A stretch of 64,000 nucleotides of DNA. Source: Pegea sp. RAD2-039 (taxonomy: Eukaryota > Chordata > Thaliacea > Salpida > Salpidae). Shown one piece after another: positions 1 through 13,424 of the stretch (the stretch's first letter is position 1; each line of letters opens with the position of its first letter). The position numbers and the translations under genes are program-made. The notes under the pieces were generated by a model. The model ran no database searches. It was not told the DNA's origin and worked only from the letters and a program-made list of their open reading frames with translations. The stretch spans positions 3,658,001 to 3,722,000 of the forward strand of contig JAQGEQ010000380.1 in NCBI GenBank assembly GCA_034620365.1, in the 5' to 3' direction.

Positions 1-963
1 AAAAGCTTAAGGATCAAAACTCCGATTTCATAAAATCGATAATTTCAATTTAAAAATTTGTAACATTTTTACATTAATCTTATAAAAGTTCAGAAATATA
101 TAAAATCAGTGGAAAAAAATAATTGAAAAGATCAGAAAGAGTTGTAAAAGAAATAAAATAATAAAAATAAATTCTAGAAAGATTTCTTTGAAAAGATTTG
201 TAAAGATGACTTTTATGAACAGGAGTTTATTTTCTAAGATCTTTAAAAACATCAAAATAGATAAATGATCTTGAAAGCTTGATTGTAAATATTTAGTTAC
301 TATAAAATTTGAAATATTATTTGCTGATTTAATTATTTTTAATCTAAAAAAACTCTGTTGAAACTAATCATACATAATCCAATTATTTTAATTTTAAGTA
401 ATTAAAGTTTGGAATAAATTATTTAATTATAGGAAGAAATATAGAAAGATGTTGCCAATTGAAATTGATGTAAAGTTAGATAATTCATTTTCAATTAGAT
501 TAAAATTCACATCAAAAATTCATTAGAATCAAAACTTCTTGTTTATTTCGTTTTTTTTCAACAAAATTTTCCGTTTTATGAAAAGAATTTGTTGAAAAAT
601 TTTGAAGAAAATCTTCAGTATGAAGATGATGGCTTGTAATGTTGATGTTATTGTTTTGTCGACATTAAATTGGAAATTAAATATAAAAAAGTCAAAGAAA
701 TTAGTTGCCAAGATGTCAACAAAATTGAGTTTATGGTAACGATTCAACAAAACAAAATTTGCATCAAAAAAACGTTTCAAAATTCGAGAAGGAAAATTGA
801 GAAAAATTTTTTAGTAAAATAACTCACATCACATATAATTTGAGTTTTCCTTCAACATGTCGCTGGCGAACACAGATACGAGTCAAAGTACTTCCAATCT
901 CTTTCGTAGAACCTTTGCATTGAATTTGATATCAAAATAAAAAATCAAAAAGAATAAAAGTCA
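1..963. other. A+T-rich stretch without recognised gene
   Basis: Short A+T-rich reading frames only, with no domain I recognise and no convincing exon with splice sites. The longest minus-strand frame (529-780) is low-complexity Phe/Ile/Lys and reads like translated A+T-rich noncoding DNA. Confidence 0.6.
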
Positions 964-1032
964 ACACACACACACACATGCACACGTGCACGCGCGCACA
1001 CACACGAACACGCACGCACACACACACGCATG
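964..1032. repeat. Imperfect (CA)n microsatellite
   Basis: Alternating purine-pyrimidine tract, mostly CA dinucleotides broken by CG, TG and GAA steps (for example a CGCGCG core near 992). It is the only long dinucleotide repeat I noticed in the window. Such tracts are length-polymorphic and can adopt Z-DNA in vitro; no function is evident here. Confidence 0.95.
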
Positions 1033-4000
1033 ATGATATCTGCTTATAACTATATTTTGATAACCAGTAAATAATAATTATTAAATAATATTTAAGCAAA
1101 TTATATTGAACTTGAGATTTCTCTTTATAAAACCGATGATTATTTTTCTTTTATTTGTAAAAGCATCTGAAACTAATTTATCAAAAAAGTTATGAAAACT
1201 TTTAATAAAGTTTTACTTAAAAAGCAACTTAGAGAGCAGCTGGTTGTAGTAGAAGAAACATCATCAAGTTCTCCGTTGAGATATAAGCTAAAAATATCCA
1301 CCAATCAAAACAGAGAGTAGTGTAGATGAATGTAATTTCATGTTCTCAATTTATAGATAATAAATAATGAGATGACTAATAAGTGGTCAGGACCACACTA
1401 GATGTGGTCAAGACCACACTAGAAGTGGATTTCTTCACAAACTTTTATTGTAAAGAACTTTTGAAGTAAGGATAATCTTACAAGTCAGATATGTGCAATT
1501 TAACGCTTGACTGAGCACTGACAAGTACAAGAAGTCTTATAAGATGAAGATCATGTAGATGCAAGATCACCATAAGAACTTTTTACTTCACATCAATCAC
1601 TAAACGATACCTTAAATCTATCGGTTTATTCTTAGACTCAGGAAATCGAGCTGATTAACCTACTATAGAATTGATTTCAAAGATTTAAGGAGAAAGTGAT
1701 TACTGAATAGTTTAGAAGATAACTAATAAGCTGACAGTTGATTGAGTCAAAACTTCCACTTTTATCATCTACTGAAGCTGCCACTTTGTATACTTGACTG
1801 TGACAAGTTAGTTTAATCTCAGAAGAAAACTGAAGTCTCAAAAATTTATCAATAAAAGATTTCTACTGAATCTTTGATAAAATTAGAAGAAGATTCAATA
1901 AATGGTTGAAGAGATTTGATAAACAACTAAGCTGATTTAACAATGAATAAAAATGAAAGAAACCAACAAATGAATACAAAAGAAAAATCAGATAGAAATT
2001 GATCTCTAACACAAATGAGCAAAAGATTTGAAGTCTTGCGTACAACAGGTGATGTAGATTTACTTGTATTCATCTAATGATTAGTCAAAGAATCACTCAA
2101 ATACTTGCTTCAAATATTTCTACATCTTTTGATCGAGCCATTGTATAATAGTAATCAGCAAATGTTGAAAATGTAAAAATCAAGATAGATGATTTTGTAG
2201 CTCACTTCATTGGTAGAGTTAGATGTGGCAACACTGCGTGTTCATTGAAGCGTGACAACGCGAAACTCGTTTCGATAGAGATAGGAATAATTCGAGAAAA
2301 GTGAGTTCTGACCGATTGAGTCTGACCATTTGTCGCCTAATAACTGAGCAGTGAAGCAAAAAAGGGGAAGGGAACAGTAGAAGATGTCTGAGTGACAAAA
2401 ATAAAACTAAAATCGTTGAAAGTTTTAACTTCAAATTATATTTGATGATTTCATATTTTTTTTATGAGTTTTCTATCATCTAAAATTTCGAAATCAAAGA
2501 AATCAGCAACAAATGATGTAGAGATCAGTTGTTACAATGAAAATAAACCCTTAGAGGCTTATAAGCATCAAATATAGAACAATTTCTAGTCACAAGTCAT
2601 AAAATGTTTCAGAAATAAATTGTTAGTTGAAAAGACGTCACCAGCTGATGTATTTGTAAAATTACAAAAATACATTTTCAATTTTCACTATTATCAAACC
2701 AATTTTGATAGAAAGTAATTAAAGTAAAAAGAAAAGAAAACCTTGTGGATTTTCTGGAGTAATAAACATAAAAAGTATTTAAAATTGACAAGTAGTTTTT
2801 AAGATGCGGTAAACAATTTATCAAAGTTTGAATTTGTAAAAATATTTTGTTAGTTTTTAAAATGATTTATTTGTAAAAACAAATACGGATTATTTAACAA
2901 ATTTTTTTTAGTTAAACAAGAAAAGCAATTAGATTATCATAAAAGACAGACAAGTAATTAACAAAAGTATTTTTACCTAAAACTTCTGTTTTTTCTTTCA
3001 AACAAGAAAGCTTTCAAAACATTTCTAAAAACTTTAATTTGACGAATAATCAACAAACAATTTGTGAGATTGAATTTACATTTGAGAAGACATCACAATT
3101 GGTTGAAAGATTTGTTATATAACCTTAAACACTAAACCAATATCTAACAAACAGTTGCACACAAAACCATACTTCATCTTAACTTGCAAGTTTTCAAATA
3201 AGAAGTTTTTGTTCAAAATAATTTGTCCCATATAAGAAAGCAAATTGTAAAAATTCACTTTTGCTGTTACCTTTAAACCACAACCAGTAACAAAAGCCTA
3301 CAACAGATTAGGTCAAAATAAAGACAACCGATTAATGTCTTTACTCAAATAAATTCTACGGAAATAATAAGACAGAGTTAGACAAAAGTTCTCTACCAAT
3401 TGCTCAATTGTTGGAAAAAGTTATTTTCAGAATAAGAAAAATGAATTTGATAAATAATATTTGAATTATTTGTTGTCAGCGTCAAAACTAGTTTAGAAAA
3501 GTGAAAATTATTTACTAATAGAAAGTTTTTATGAATTTATTAGCAGAAGAAATAATAAAATATTAATAAATTAAAATTATCAATTCGTTTGTGACCTGAA
3601 AATTGAATAAAAATCAAAGTGAAATAAGATATCAGATTGACATTTCAAGCAACTATCATGTTTGATTGATCTTTCAAAGGTTTTGTTTAATTATAAATCA
3701 AAAAATTCCACAAAAAAATTGTTCACATTTAAAAAATATAAATAACAAATTTGAAAAATTCGAAATTTTCCAGAAAATATTATAAAAAAAAAACAACTTT
3801 TCTAGGAAATAGCCAACTTCAAAGTGGTGTTGAATTATTTATTGTACATAGTCAGCAAAACAGATGTTTTTGAAAAGTTTAAGCTGAAAAACTGTGCTAT
3901 GTAGTAGATATATTTACAACAAGGTTTGGTTTAAATCAATTATATATTTAGGAAAAGAATTTTTTAATTAACTGGTATTGTAGAAAGATTAAGTCGATTT

Positions 4001-7000
4001 TTACTTGTAGAACTCATCAACATGTGAACTTTATCATGTAAATCAATCCCACTACTACAAATCATTTAAAGTATCTTAATTGAAACAAGTCGTGTTGTGA
4101 TAGTTTGTACTAACAATAATGAAAACATTCGAAAAATTAAAAAGAGATATTATAAAAGACTAAATACATTGCAGAATTATTAGTAACTAATAAAGTAAAC
4201 AAATAGAAAAGTATTTAGCAAGTTTTAAGATTCGATAAGAATCAAACATTTGAATTGATTTATGTAAAATCAAAGTTGCGAATATTAACTTTTTATCATT
4301 AGTGATTATTAAATAAAATTAGCCAATACTCAACAAACGCGCTTATAGAGTAAATGACATTTATTTAATTTAAATTATTATCTAGAACCAATTTATAAAT
4401 TTTAAAACGTCAAACAAAACTGATTTAGCAAGAATAACCGCTGAGATGTCAATTTAATCGAAAAAAAGCTTCTATATTCCAATAAAACACTTGTTGCAGT
4501 AGAAAACATATACTTGAGAAAGAATGGCTCCTTAAAAGCAAGCAATCAAGAGTAGAAGAATCGAAACTTTTGTTAAAGAAGTACTTTTAAGGAATCTTAC
4601 CTCCGTGTAACACTGATTCACCTTATTTAAGCTTTTGTTGATGATTTGTTTAAAGTTTTAAAGAGGTAATCATAATTTGTTATTCATTGTTAACTTAATT
4701 AACTTTTAACTCTTTTCTTTTCTTGTATCAAGTTGAAGTGAACAAGTTATTAAGCAGAACGAGAAAAGCATCGAATTAAACGAAATTTCAAATAGAAGTG
4801 AAAATATAAGATGATATACAATCATTTGCAAGAAATCTTCAGAAGAGAGATCAATTCTACTTTTTTACATTCGATCTTAATCATCTGCAAGTCACGTGAT
4901 TAGAGATGAAATTAAAAACATATTTTCAGCTTTTTTTGAAAATGTTACTTCAGCAGTAAGAAGATTTAGGTTGACGTTGATGAGGAAGACTTTACAGACA
5001 TCTTATCAGATTACAATGAGTCATAAGTACTGAAGTAACACTACAGGATCGTATCGGATCGGAAGAGAACTGATTTTTGTAATTCTTCCCTGATCTTACA
5101 AAGTGTTGAAGATTTTCTTTTTCATTTAAAAAGAAATTTTTTTGATTTTTTAAACGAAAATTTTTTAATAAAATAGAAAAAAATCGACTTTTCTTCTTTT
5201 GTTTGTGACAAAACACACAAAAAATTTATTTCTTTCTGCTATTCTTTATCATTTCTTTTATCCAATTCATTTTAAATAAAGTTGCTCAATAAATGCTTGA
5301 GTCAACAAGCTTATTGCTAACAGAATAAAAAAATAAAAACATTTTTGAGATTTCCACAAAAGAGCAAATTGAAAGCCACTTTTAAGCTAATCACTTCTTT
5401 AAATGATTAAATATTTGATAAAAGCAAAAAAAAAAAAGTTTATACTTTTAAATAGCAAGCTTTCGACTATTTGACTACTGCCAACAGATTCAACAAAAAA
5501 CTAGAAAATTATATCATCACAAAAAGCTCAACAAAAATTTGCAACAAAAACTAAAGTTTAAAAGTTTTTAAAATCAAAACTTTAATTTAAAAAAATAAAG
5601 ATTTCAAAGATAATAGTAGCAAGCAAACACTAATAATAAACTCTTAAAAAATCTTTTCAAAATAAACGAATAAAGCCTTTAAATACTTCAGTTGAAATAA
5701 TAAGTAGCTTTCGAGATTTTGTTGTAAACAAACTATATTATTATTAAGTGAAATAACTTAGGCTTAGAAAATCATTCATGCTGTTCGTTTAAACATAATA
5801 ATCGTTTTATCCATACTTTAACGCACGTGTTTCGATGAAATTAATAAATATATTGACAAATTACTGACCTTTAGTACTTGTGATACTGTCAGCAATTTTT
5901 TGAAGTGATTCGTTAAAAGTAGATAATGCTGCCAAGCAGGTTCTGTCAAAAATAAATGAGATATTCTACTATACAAAAAAGAAACTACGAATATGTTTTC
6001 CAGGCTTATCGTAATCAGTTATTTGAAGTGGTCTGAAAAAGCATAGATACGCAAGTAATCTCTATGTGCTATGATTTGATTTGTAAAATAAGATAAATTT
6101 TCCAAAAATATATGATAAAGGTAAGATATGATTAGAGATTTGCTGATTGTGGATTAAAAGCAAATAGTTATACAAACAAGTTCTCAAGTATCTCTTTACA
6201 TTTCAAGATTTAGATGAATATCTAGTAAAATACTCTAGTAATCGTCATTTTCAAGTCAGGGTAACCACAAGTGATGTATTACAATTTTAGCTAATAAAAG
6301 ATAACAACTAAAACAATTTGAAGGTTTATTTTAATAATCATACTAAAAACGCATTTAAAATAGCTTCTTAGATAGTCAAGTTATTTATACTACTTCACAT
6401 ACAAATGCTATTAAGCTGGAGATTGAGTATAATTTTGTATACTAGTTGGTCCTTAATTACACTTTTCGTAAAGTAAATATTTTTGACGAAAACTCTTCAT
6501 ATATTGATAAACTTGTATTCTGAAAGTACTCAAAACTCTTTATTGTCTTAATATCTTCAATTGTATGTTATAAACGTTAACATACTTTCATGATTCATAC
6601 AAAAAAAATGTTATCTTTCATAAAAATGAGAAAATACTTGAAAATATGTATAACAATAATATAATATGTATGAATTAGATAAGACTAAATTGATAAGCAA
6701 CATGAAGTATAGGAAAATTGTATATAAACACAGGTTAGAAACTTTGAAAAGAATACTAATAACATTTTTGTTGCCTAAGGCTCTAAGCGCATAAAACTTT
6801 TATATAAATATTTTTTCTCATAAAAATAAAAGAGAAATAGCCAATTGAAAAGTAATGCTTTCCAGCATTTTAAGGTTTTAATAAAATTAAGTCAAACAGA
6901 AATATGATCCAAGTGTTTTTATTGAGAAAATCCCTTAGCTGATATTAAAGCAATTTATTTAAAAATAAAAAACCTTAGAAGAAAAGTACACAAATAATTA

Positions 7001-10000
7001 TTATTTCAATTAGAAGCTCTAAATCTTCATTACCTTAATGTTTGTTGCAATTTAGAACCACGATTCACAAGTTCCTCCCACAAAGTTGAGTTTCCCTTAT
7101 AAAAAGAAGTAAAATTAATCTTATTCAAATATATTTAATGTCAAATTAGCTCTTGTTGCCTTAGCACTTTAGATCAGGCTTATTAAGATAAACAAACAAA
7201 AAACTCAACAGTTACACAATAAACCAACAAATGACAAAGCCAAAAAACCCAACAATACAAAGCAATGTTTGCAAAGCATTGTTCAAAACTTTGGTGAAAA
7301 CTGATTTTTTTATAGTTTTAGTAACTTAAAGTAACATCATATACTTAAGTTTAACATGTTTTTTGTGTTATAGTTGCCAACTACAAAATACAATTTGCTT
7401 TCATAAGATAAACAGTTTAAATAAAGAAGCTATCATACATCAAGCTCTTATCTAAACATATAACTTAAACATAAATTTAAAATCTATTTATGTATTTATT
7501 CAATGTCAATTACAATAAATCATTAATATAATTAGTTTTAATGGAGTCACTAATATATTCTAAATTCAGATATAATGTGACAAACAATATATCAACTACA
7601 TTTTTATAACAAGTAATTCATGCTTAAAAAATTATCTTAAAAATTTAAAACACTAAGCCAACCTAATCAGCACCTATTGTATAACATGAATTTAAAGATT
7701 TAAATCAATGTATGCATACTAAAAATAAAAAAATAAAAAATTTTAATTACTTTTAAGTCTAAAACAATACTCTGGAACATATTACCAAGTAATGTACATT
7801 CTGGCTCAAATTCTTGCATGACTTAAACCTTATGTAAAATTAATATTATAAAAGTTGTTTATCGTATTGCCCATCAACTAAAATTCTGCAACAAAGTTAA
7901 AGCTGCTTTAACATACCTAAACATATTTTGTTATTTACAAACATGCTTTAAATAAATAAATCTTAGTAGTGTTAAAACGAAAATATTTAAATTAACTAAT
8001 AAAAGTAAATGTTTATTAATTGACTAAAATCTAAATAATTCTTGTAAGACAATCAAATTCAATGCATAAATTTTAAATATATAAAAACATCTTTCATTAT
8101 TTTCTACACAATAACCAGACAAGCATATATAAACAATCTTAAAAAAATCAATAATTAAAATTAATGTAATAAAAGTAAAATGATGTTTTAAATCTAACAT
8201 TTATCATTATTTATTTTTTTATTATTAAATCAATTATCACATTACATATATTACAATAATTTTAATGAGATTTATTCATGTTTATATAACCCTTTTATAT
8301 GTTGTGCTTTACAAATACTAAGTGAATTACAAACTTATTGACAAACTAATAAATGATGACTATAAAAAAGATGTCATTGATAAAAATGTGCTATTTTCAG
8401 TTTATAGCTATTTTCAAATTGTTACATATTTATAAGCTTAAGAAATACCTTAAAATAAAAAATAAAAACATTAAAGACAACTTAAAAGAACAAAAATTAT
8501 TAAAACTAATGAAAAAATTTATCAAAAAGATTTTTAATAATTATTGCTGCTTTGTTGAGTAAAAAAAATCAACAAAACTATATAACTAATTTAGAAATAG
8601 TTTACTTAAAAACAATTTTTCAGGACTGTATATGTAATTAGTTACAATCAATAAAAATTCAAAAACATGCTTCATATGCCATACTACATTGTATATACAA
8701 GCTGAAAATTATAAAAACTTGTTTTATTACTTAACATATTTATTTATGCTAAATGCTACCTCTTGCTATATAAGCATGATGTAATTATTACTATGTTCAT
8801 GAATTATGAAATAAACAATTAAACTTGATATTTGTCATCTAGCAGCTCATAGATAAAACTAAAAAATATAAATATCTTTTTTATTTAGCTGATCTAAATC
8901 AATAAAAAAATGTCCATTATTTTCAAATCTGGAAATAAAAAAAAATAACCCTTATGTAATTTTTTTTTTCGCTATTTGCATAATAACTACAGTTTCTTTA
9001 TGAACATTATTGCATAGTTTATTCTTCTCATGCAGCTTTAACTGCTAACTTGAAATAAATGTAAGCGTCTTTCTGTTTGTATCGGTTGCTAGTGCAAAAT
9101 AAATCCATTTTTACTTTTGCTCTGTACCGCCACCTAACGATCAAGCTATTAAAAAAAATAAATAATCTTAAAAGAGTTTTTGAAAGTTGCAGTCTATTTT
9201 AACTACATACTATGTATAAAATTTATTTTACCTAAATATAAAACTTTTATCGAACTATGAAAAAAATTTATGTTTATTTAGGTGTTTCTTAAACTAAAAT
9301 CATACAACCATTTTAAAGATAAAGTTAACAGATGTAGAAACTTTAGTTTTAGTTTATAAATGTATCAGCCCTTAATCAAAACTGCTCTCAGGAAATATTC
9401 ACATAAAAATATATGGAAATTAAAGTTTTCGCATCAGCCTAAATCAAAATTTACTCTATTTTTATATAACTTGAGAGAAATTGTAAATGCTGTGAAATAT
9501 TTGCTTATCCGATTATATTGGTATCAATTTACAAAAAAAATCCTATTTACCGCAACCTGTCAATCATATATAAATCTTATCCCAGTTTTTGATGAATTTC
9601 TCATAAAAAACTTGAAAAATTAAATGACAAAAAAAAATCACTTATTATCCACTATCTATTTAATACCATTTTTCTAGATATAATAATTTTTCAGCTGAAT
9701 AACTTATCAATTTACAGAAAAACTCAATAGAAAAACTTTCTTTAATGTAAAAGTCAACCTTTTAATTATAAACTAATACTTACGGTGATGAAAAAAACAT
9801 TTTTGAACTTTGAACTTTATGCACGGTTTATTTTCATGATCAATTCTGTTGATTTGGTTGTTTTTATTATTGCTAACTCTGCACCACTTGAAACTTTACA
9901 AAAAATTTAATAAAGTGTGGCTACTAGAAATGCTAAAATAATTCATGTTGGTTTTATATTTTGATAAAAATCGTAATATTAGCATTATAATTGATTGATT

Positions 10001-11107
10001 CTATAGGAAAAAGGTGATTAAATTAGTCCTAGTTATTCTCATCAAAAAATAAAATGTAATAAAAAGTAACACTAGTGAAAATAATACTAGTTGTAACATT
10101 AAAAAAGTATTTCAACAAAAAAATTCTTGATGTAACTTAATAAGTTTGATTTTTTAAATAATTTAGAAACTTTTTAAACAAACTTTTGTCAACAAAGTAA
10201 GTCATTAAACCAAAAATAGCCTTTTCTGCTTTTAAGAAAATTAAAAGCTTTATGTTCACAAAAAGCAGTTTTAATAAAAAGATCCTTGAAAGAATCTGAT
10301 CAATTCCCTGTAGAAATACCAATTCTATTTAAAACGTCGACAAATAGTTATACTAGACAAATAGTCGACTATCTCAATTAGAAACTGAAGTTTCAGGTTA
10401 CAAATTGCATAACTGCAATTGCTGCTGATATTTCTCTTTGTACTTTTTGAATTATTTTATTAAGTTATAAGTCCTCTAGAAGGTAGTTTTTGAAAAATCT
10501 TGAATGTTCAGCAATTTTAATGATTAAAACTGCTGTCACCAATGAACTGTTAAATTTATTTCTTAAACCAGATATTTGAGCAAAATTAACTAGTTATTGA
10601 TCTAATTTTATAAAGTAAACAAATTGGAATCAGAAAGAAAAATATTCACTACTAATATACATAAAATAATCATATTCTGATAAATACTTTTACTAGAGCA
10701 AAATGTAAGAGATAAGTATATAAATGTATAACCATAAAGTTTTAATTTCATTAATTATAATAATTTTTTTAAGTTTCTAAGTTATATTTTCTATTATTTA
10801 GTAACATTGCAACTGGTACAAAATAATAGTTAAGTTTTGTTTAAGAAATCCATTATAAACAAAATTCTTAAAAATACTTTTGGTATCATAATCGTAAGTT
10901 TTTATTTAGAAAATATCTAATAAAACCAATAGTAAAATTTTCATAGCTTATCTTTAATAACTGAACAAAAACTTTGATTGAAAATTGTTTTTTCATTTCA
11001 ATTTTTAGATCTTTTAAAATATGGTTAAATGCTTCATTTTGTAAGACCTGTAAGACCAAAAATAGTTTTATCACAAGCATTAGGCTACTTACATACTGTG
11101 ATTAATA
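1033..11107. other. Ten kilobases without recognisable gene
   Basis: Both strands read as A+T-rich noncoding DNA. Frames of 60-90 codons (e.g. 1863-2045 -, 2219-2434 -, 4992-5216 -, 8353-8562 +, 9360-9623 +, 10137-10322 -, 10886-11080 -) are low-complexity or unfamiliar, and I could not link them to flanking exons. A patch around 2215-2400 is visibly richer in G+C than its surroundings, but I see no gene in it. The stretch may hold long introns or the regulatory DNA of a gene outside the window. Confidence 0.5.
1383..1418. repeat. Two tandem short palindromes
   Basis: Two consecutive inverted repeats, GTGGTC-AG-GACCAC (1383-1396) and TGTGGTC-AA-GACCACA (1403-1418), are separated by a short ACTAGA-type spacer that recurs after the second one. 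The 20-base periodicity suggests a small tandem duplication of a palindromic site. Function unknown. Confidence 0.7.
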
Positions 11108-11740
11108 ATCTTAATTTCATTTGTAAGGAGGCCAAGATGTTATGAAGTTTGTTAAAATGAATCTCAAGTAAGAATTATATATATCAAAGAATATAGTTAT
11201 AAAGTCATAAAATTAATTTTTATGTTATGTTGTTCCCGATCTATAAATGATATTTACCTTATTTATTGTAATCTTTCATATTTCCTTAGATGCTCGTTAT
11301 TCCCAATTAAACTTCTTAACAACTTTAATAGCTTCTATTAAAGTAATCGTTTTTTTTATAAGGTAACAAAGGCCTGAATCTTTGTTCCCGACTCCATCAT
11401 TACGTCAAATTTTATTACTTATTTTAAAATTGTGTTTAAAATACATGATTTAAATAATTTCGTTAACAAGTGAATTATAATGCTGTCAGTCTCCTCGTTT
11501 TCTTCACTTTTTTTGCATTCTTGATTCTTGATTCATAATTTATATTTTACTTATGCCTCTGCAGTGTTCCCATTTTTATTTTCAACATTAATTTATAATA
11601 AACTGTGATACTTAATATCGTTTCATTATCTTTCCGCAGTTACAATGTTTTATGTATTCTGTAAGAGCTGTAGAATTTGTCATCTGCAGCCATGTATTGA
11701 GTAAAATAATTAAACTTGAGTTTCTAATAATAATGATTCT

Positions 11741-11822
11741 GTTATTTGCGAGAATGTGTGTTAGCGGGAGGTGCTTACTTTAAGCACCCTCCGTCGCATT
11801 TATTGTAATAAATAAATAAGTT
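11741..11822 (+). mobile_element. LINE 3' tail fragment in copy A only
   Basis: About 80 bases matching the 3' ends of the LINE copies at 33,690-33,763, 34,960-35,033 and 60,466-60,545 (reverse). It has the GTGTGTTAGCG block, a GGAGGTGC/GCACCCTCC hairpin (11,765-11,793) and the AATAAATAAATAAG tail. Copy B runs straight across this point, so copy A has a net extra ~165 bases here. Either the fragment inserted after the duplication, or copy B lost it. Confidence 0.85.
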
Positions 11823-12534
11823 TATTGAAATTATTATAAGAAATTTTACAAGCTGATGATATCTCTTCCAGTTAGCCTTTCTTTAGTTATATGCTCACAA
11901 AATAATCAATTTATTATCTTTAATTCACTCCTTAATTTTGATATATTTAAAATATTACTTTTGTTGAGTTTGAGTTATTGATTGACTAAATAAATCTTAT
12001 TTTTATTACTGAATAATTACAGAATTTATTCAAATATTACTTTGTAGTGTAATAAGTAATAATTTCTTTTTTCCATTTTCACTTTGATCTGAAGTTAAAA
12101 ATTTTCTATAAAAATTCATATTGTTCGGTTTATTTTGTGTCACTTTTATGCTAAAAACTTATATTTAAATTTGCATAGATGAATAATTAGTGGAGGTAGA
12201 CTAATTTATATTTTATTGTATTTCATAAACTTTTTGCTCTCAAAAATTTGAATATTTTGAAATAATTGATAAAAATAACCTATTGATTTAATTATTTTAT
12301 GAATTCTTTGGTTATATTATTTATCAAAGTGCTTTTAGTAATTATTGTTTTCAGAAATTTGTTCAAATTAAATTTAAACTTTTATGATATTAAAATGTTT
12401 TAAATTTTATATTTATCGCTCAAAGTTGACAACATTAAGTTTAATTTTATTTATTTCTTCTTTAGATAGAGGAATTAAAAAAATTGATTACTATAAAGTT
12501 TTATTAAAACGTTTGTTTTATTAGTTTCTCAATT

Positions 12535-13164
12535 ATGCCTAGAACAGTTCCTAACTGGAATGCACTAAAAACTCCAAATATTTCTCTTCCAAAGGCATGT
12601 AAAATAATCTATTGTCATGATTTGGCTAATTGTTCTATAATTTGTGATGAGTTTTTAAATTTAGATCATGTAGTAGCTGGATTTGATCTGGAATGGCCTG
12701 TTAGTTATGTGAAAAATAAAGAAGATAAAGTAGCAGTTGTTCAGATTTGTATTGATTCAAAGTGTTGTTATATTTTTCAAGTGTCTGAAATGATAAGTTT
12801 TCCACCAATGCTCAAAAAATTAATTGAAAATAAGAACTTTGTTAAAGTAGGTGTAAATATTAAAGCAGATATCTTGAAATTAGGTAGAAATTTTGGAATT
12901 GATGTGAACAAAGCAATGATTTCTAGTGTTGACTTGGGTACACTTGCTAATTCAATTTTTGATAAATCAGAAAATTGGAGTATGGTTGCTCTTAGTAAAT
13001 TCTTGTTTGAAGCAAATGTATCAAAAATCTCATTAGTAAGAAAGAGCAAATGGAATACTTTTCCCCTTTCTCAACAGCAATTAAGTTATGCTGCCTTAGA
13101 TGCGTTTTTAAGTTTAAAGATTTATGAAGAACTTATGAAAATAAAAGGAACTGTTTCTATTTGA
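12535..13164 (+). CDS. WRNexo: WRN-type DEDDy 3'-5' exonuclease, copy A
   Basis: A single uninterrupted 209-codon frame encodes a complete DnaQ/DEDDy exonuclease of the Werner type: Exo I at FDLEWP (D51, E53), Exo II at GVNIKAD (D112) and Exo III at YAALD (Y185, D189), so all catalytic residues are present. The stretch IIYCHD...CS..CD before Exo I and the QIC.D.KCCYIFQ strand after it recall Drosophila WRNexo, a stand-alone homologue of the WRN exonuclease domain. In that family the enzyme trims 3' DNA ends during repair and replication-fork processing in the nucleus. There is no helicase part, as in insects. The start is the first ATG conserved in both copies, and no intron is visible. Copy B differs by one residue (N32 here, D32 there). 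Confidence 0.93.
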   Translation: MPRTVPNWNALKTPNISLPKACKIIYCHDLANCSIICDEFLNLDHVVAGFDLEWPVSYVKNKEDKVAVVQICIDSKCCYIFQVSEMISFPPMLKKLIENKNFVKVGVNIKADILKLGRNFGIDVNKAMISSVDLGTLANSIFDKSENWSMVALSKFLFEANVSKISLVRKSKWNTFPLSQQQLSYAALDAFLSLKIYEELMKIKGTVSI

Positions 13165-13246
13165 TGTTCTCTATTTTTGAGGGTTTTTATCAAAAGTTGA
13201 AATATTTGACTTAATAGTGGAATGCTTCTGCCGACAATAACTTATA

Positions 13247-13424
13247 GATGTGTTAAGGTAGTTAGCTGTATAGATAATCAGTTCTATGTAGAAGTTGATG
13301 AAAGTAGCATTGAGATGAAACTGCTGATGTGATACACTTTTATATTTTTCAGGTATTTCGTGAAAACTTGATAATATCTGTCAATCACTAACGAACTAAA
13401 TTTCGTTTGCCGATGTGTGTTGCT
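13247..13424 (+). pseudogene. CUL2 scrap (exon 14 end, intron, part of exon 15), copy A
   Basis: Closely matches 30,135-30,315 of the CUL2 gene: the last bases of exon 14, the whole of intron 14 including its TTTTTCAG acceptor, and the first part of exon 15 (DLIISVNQ, then KRTKFR). A short piece encoding DFHH is missing inside exon 15, and the similarity stops abruptly where unkempt-like sequence begins. Because the intron is retained, the scrap moved as DNA and not through an mRNA. It is too short to encode anything by itself. Confidence 0.88.

Noticed and set aside
2219-2434. 71-codon minus-strand frame in the G+C-richer patch
   Set aside because: Leu/Ser-rich start looks like a signal peptide, but there is no continuation exon or recognisable domain.
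9360-9623. 87-codon plus-strand frame as a gene
   Set aside because: No motif recognised, no neighbouring exons, and composition like surrounding A+T-rich DNA.
10336-10375. GTCGAC flanking a GACAAATAGT direct repeat, considered as a transposon end
   Set aside because: No partner terminus or transposase frame nearby; the repeat is too short to mean much.
12777-13049. 90-codon minus-strand frame inside the exonuclease gene (also 17,910-18,182)
   Set aside because: Lies opposite the catalytic exonuclease coding sequence and has no family resemblance; a shadow.
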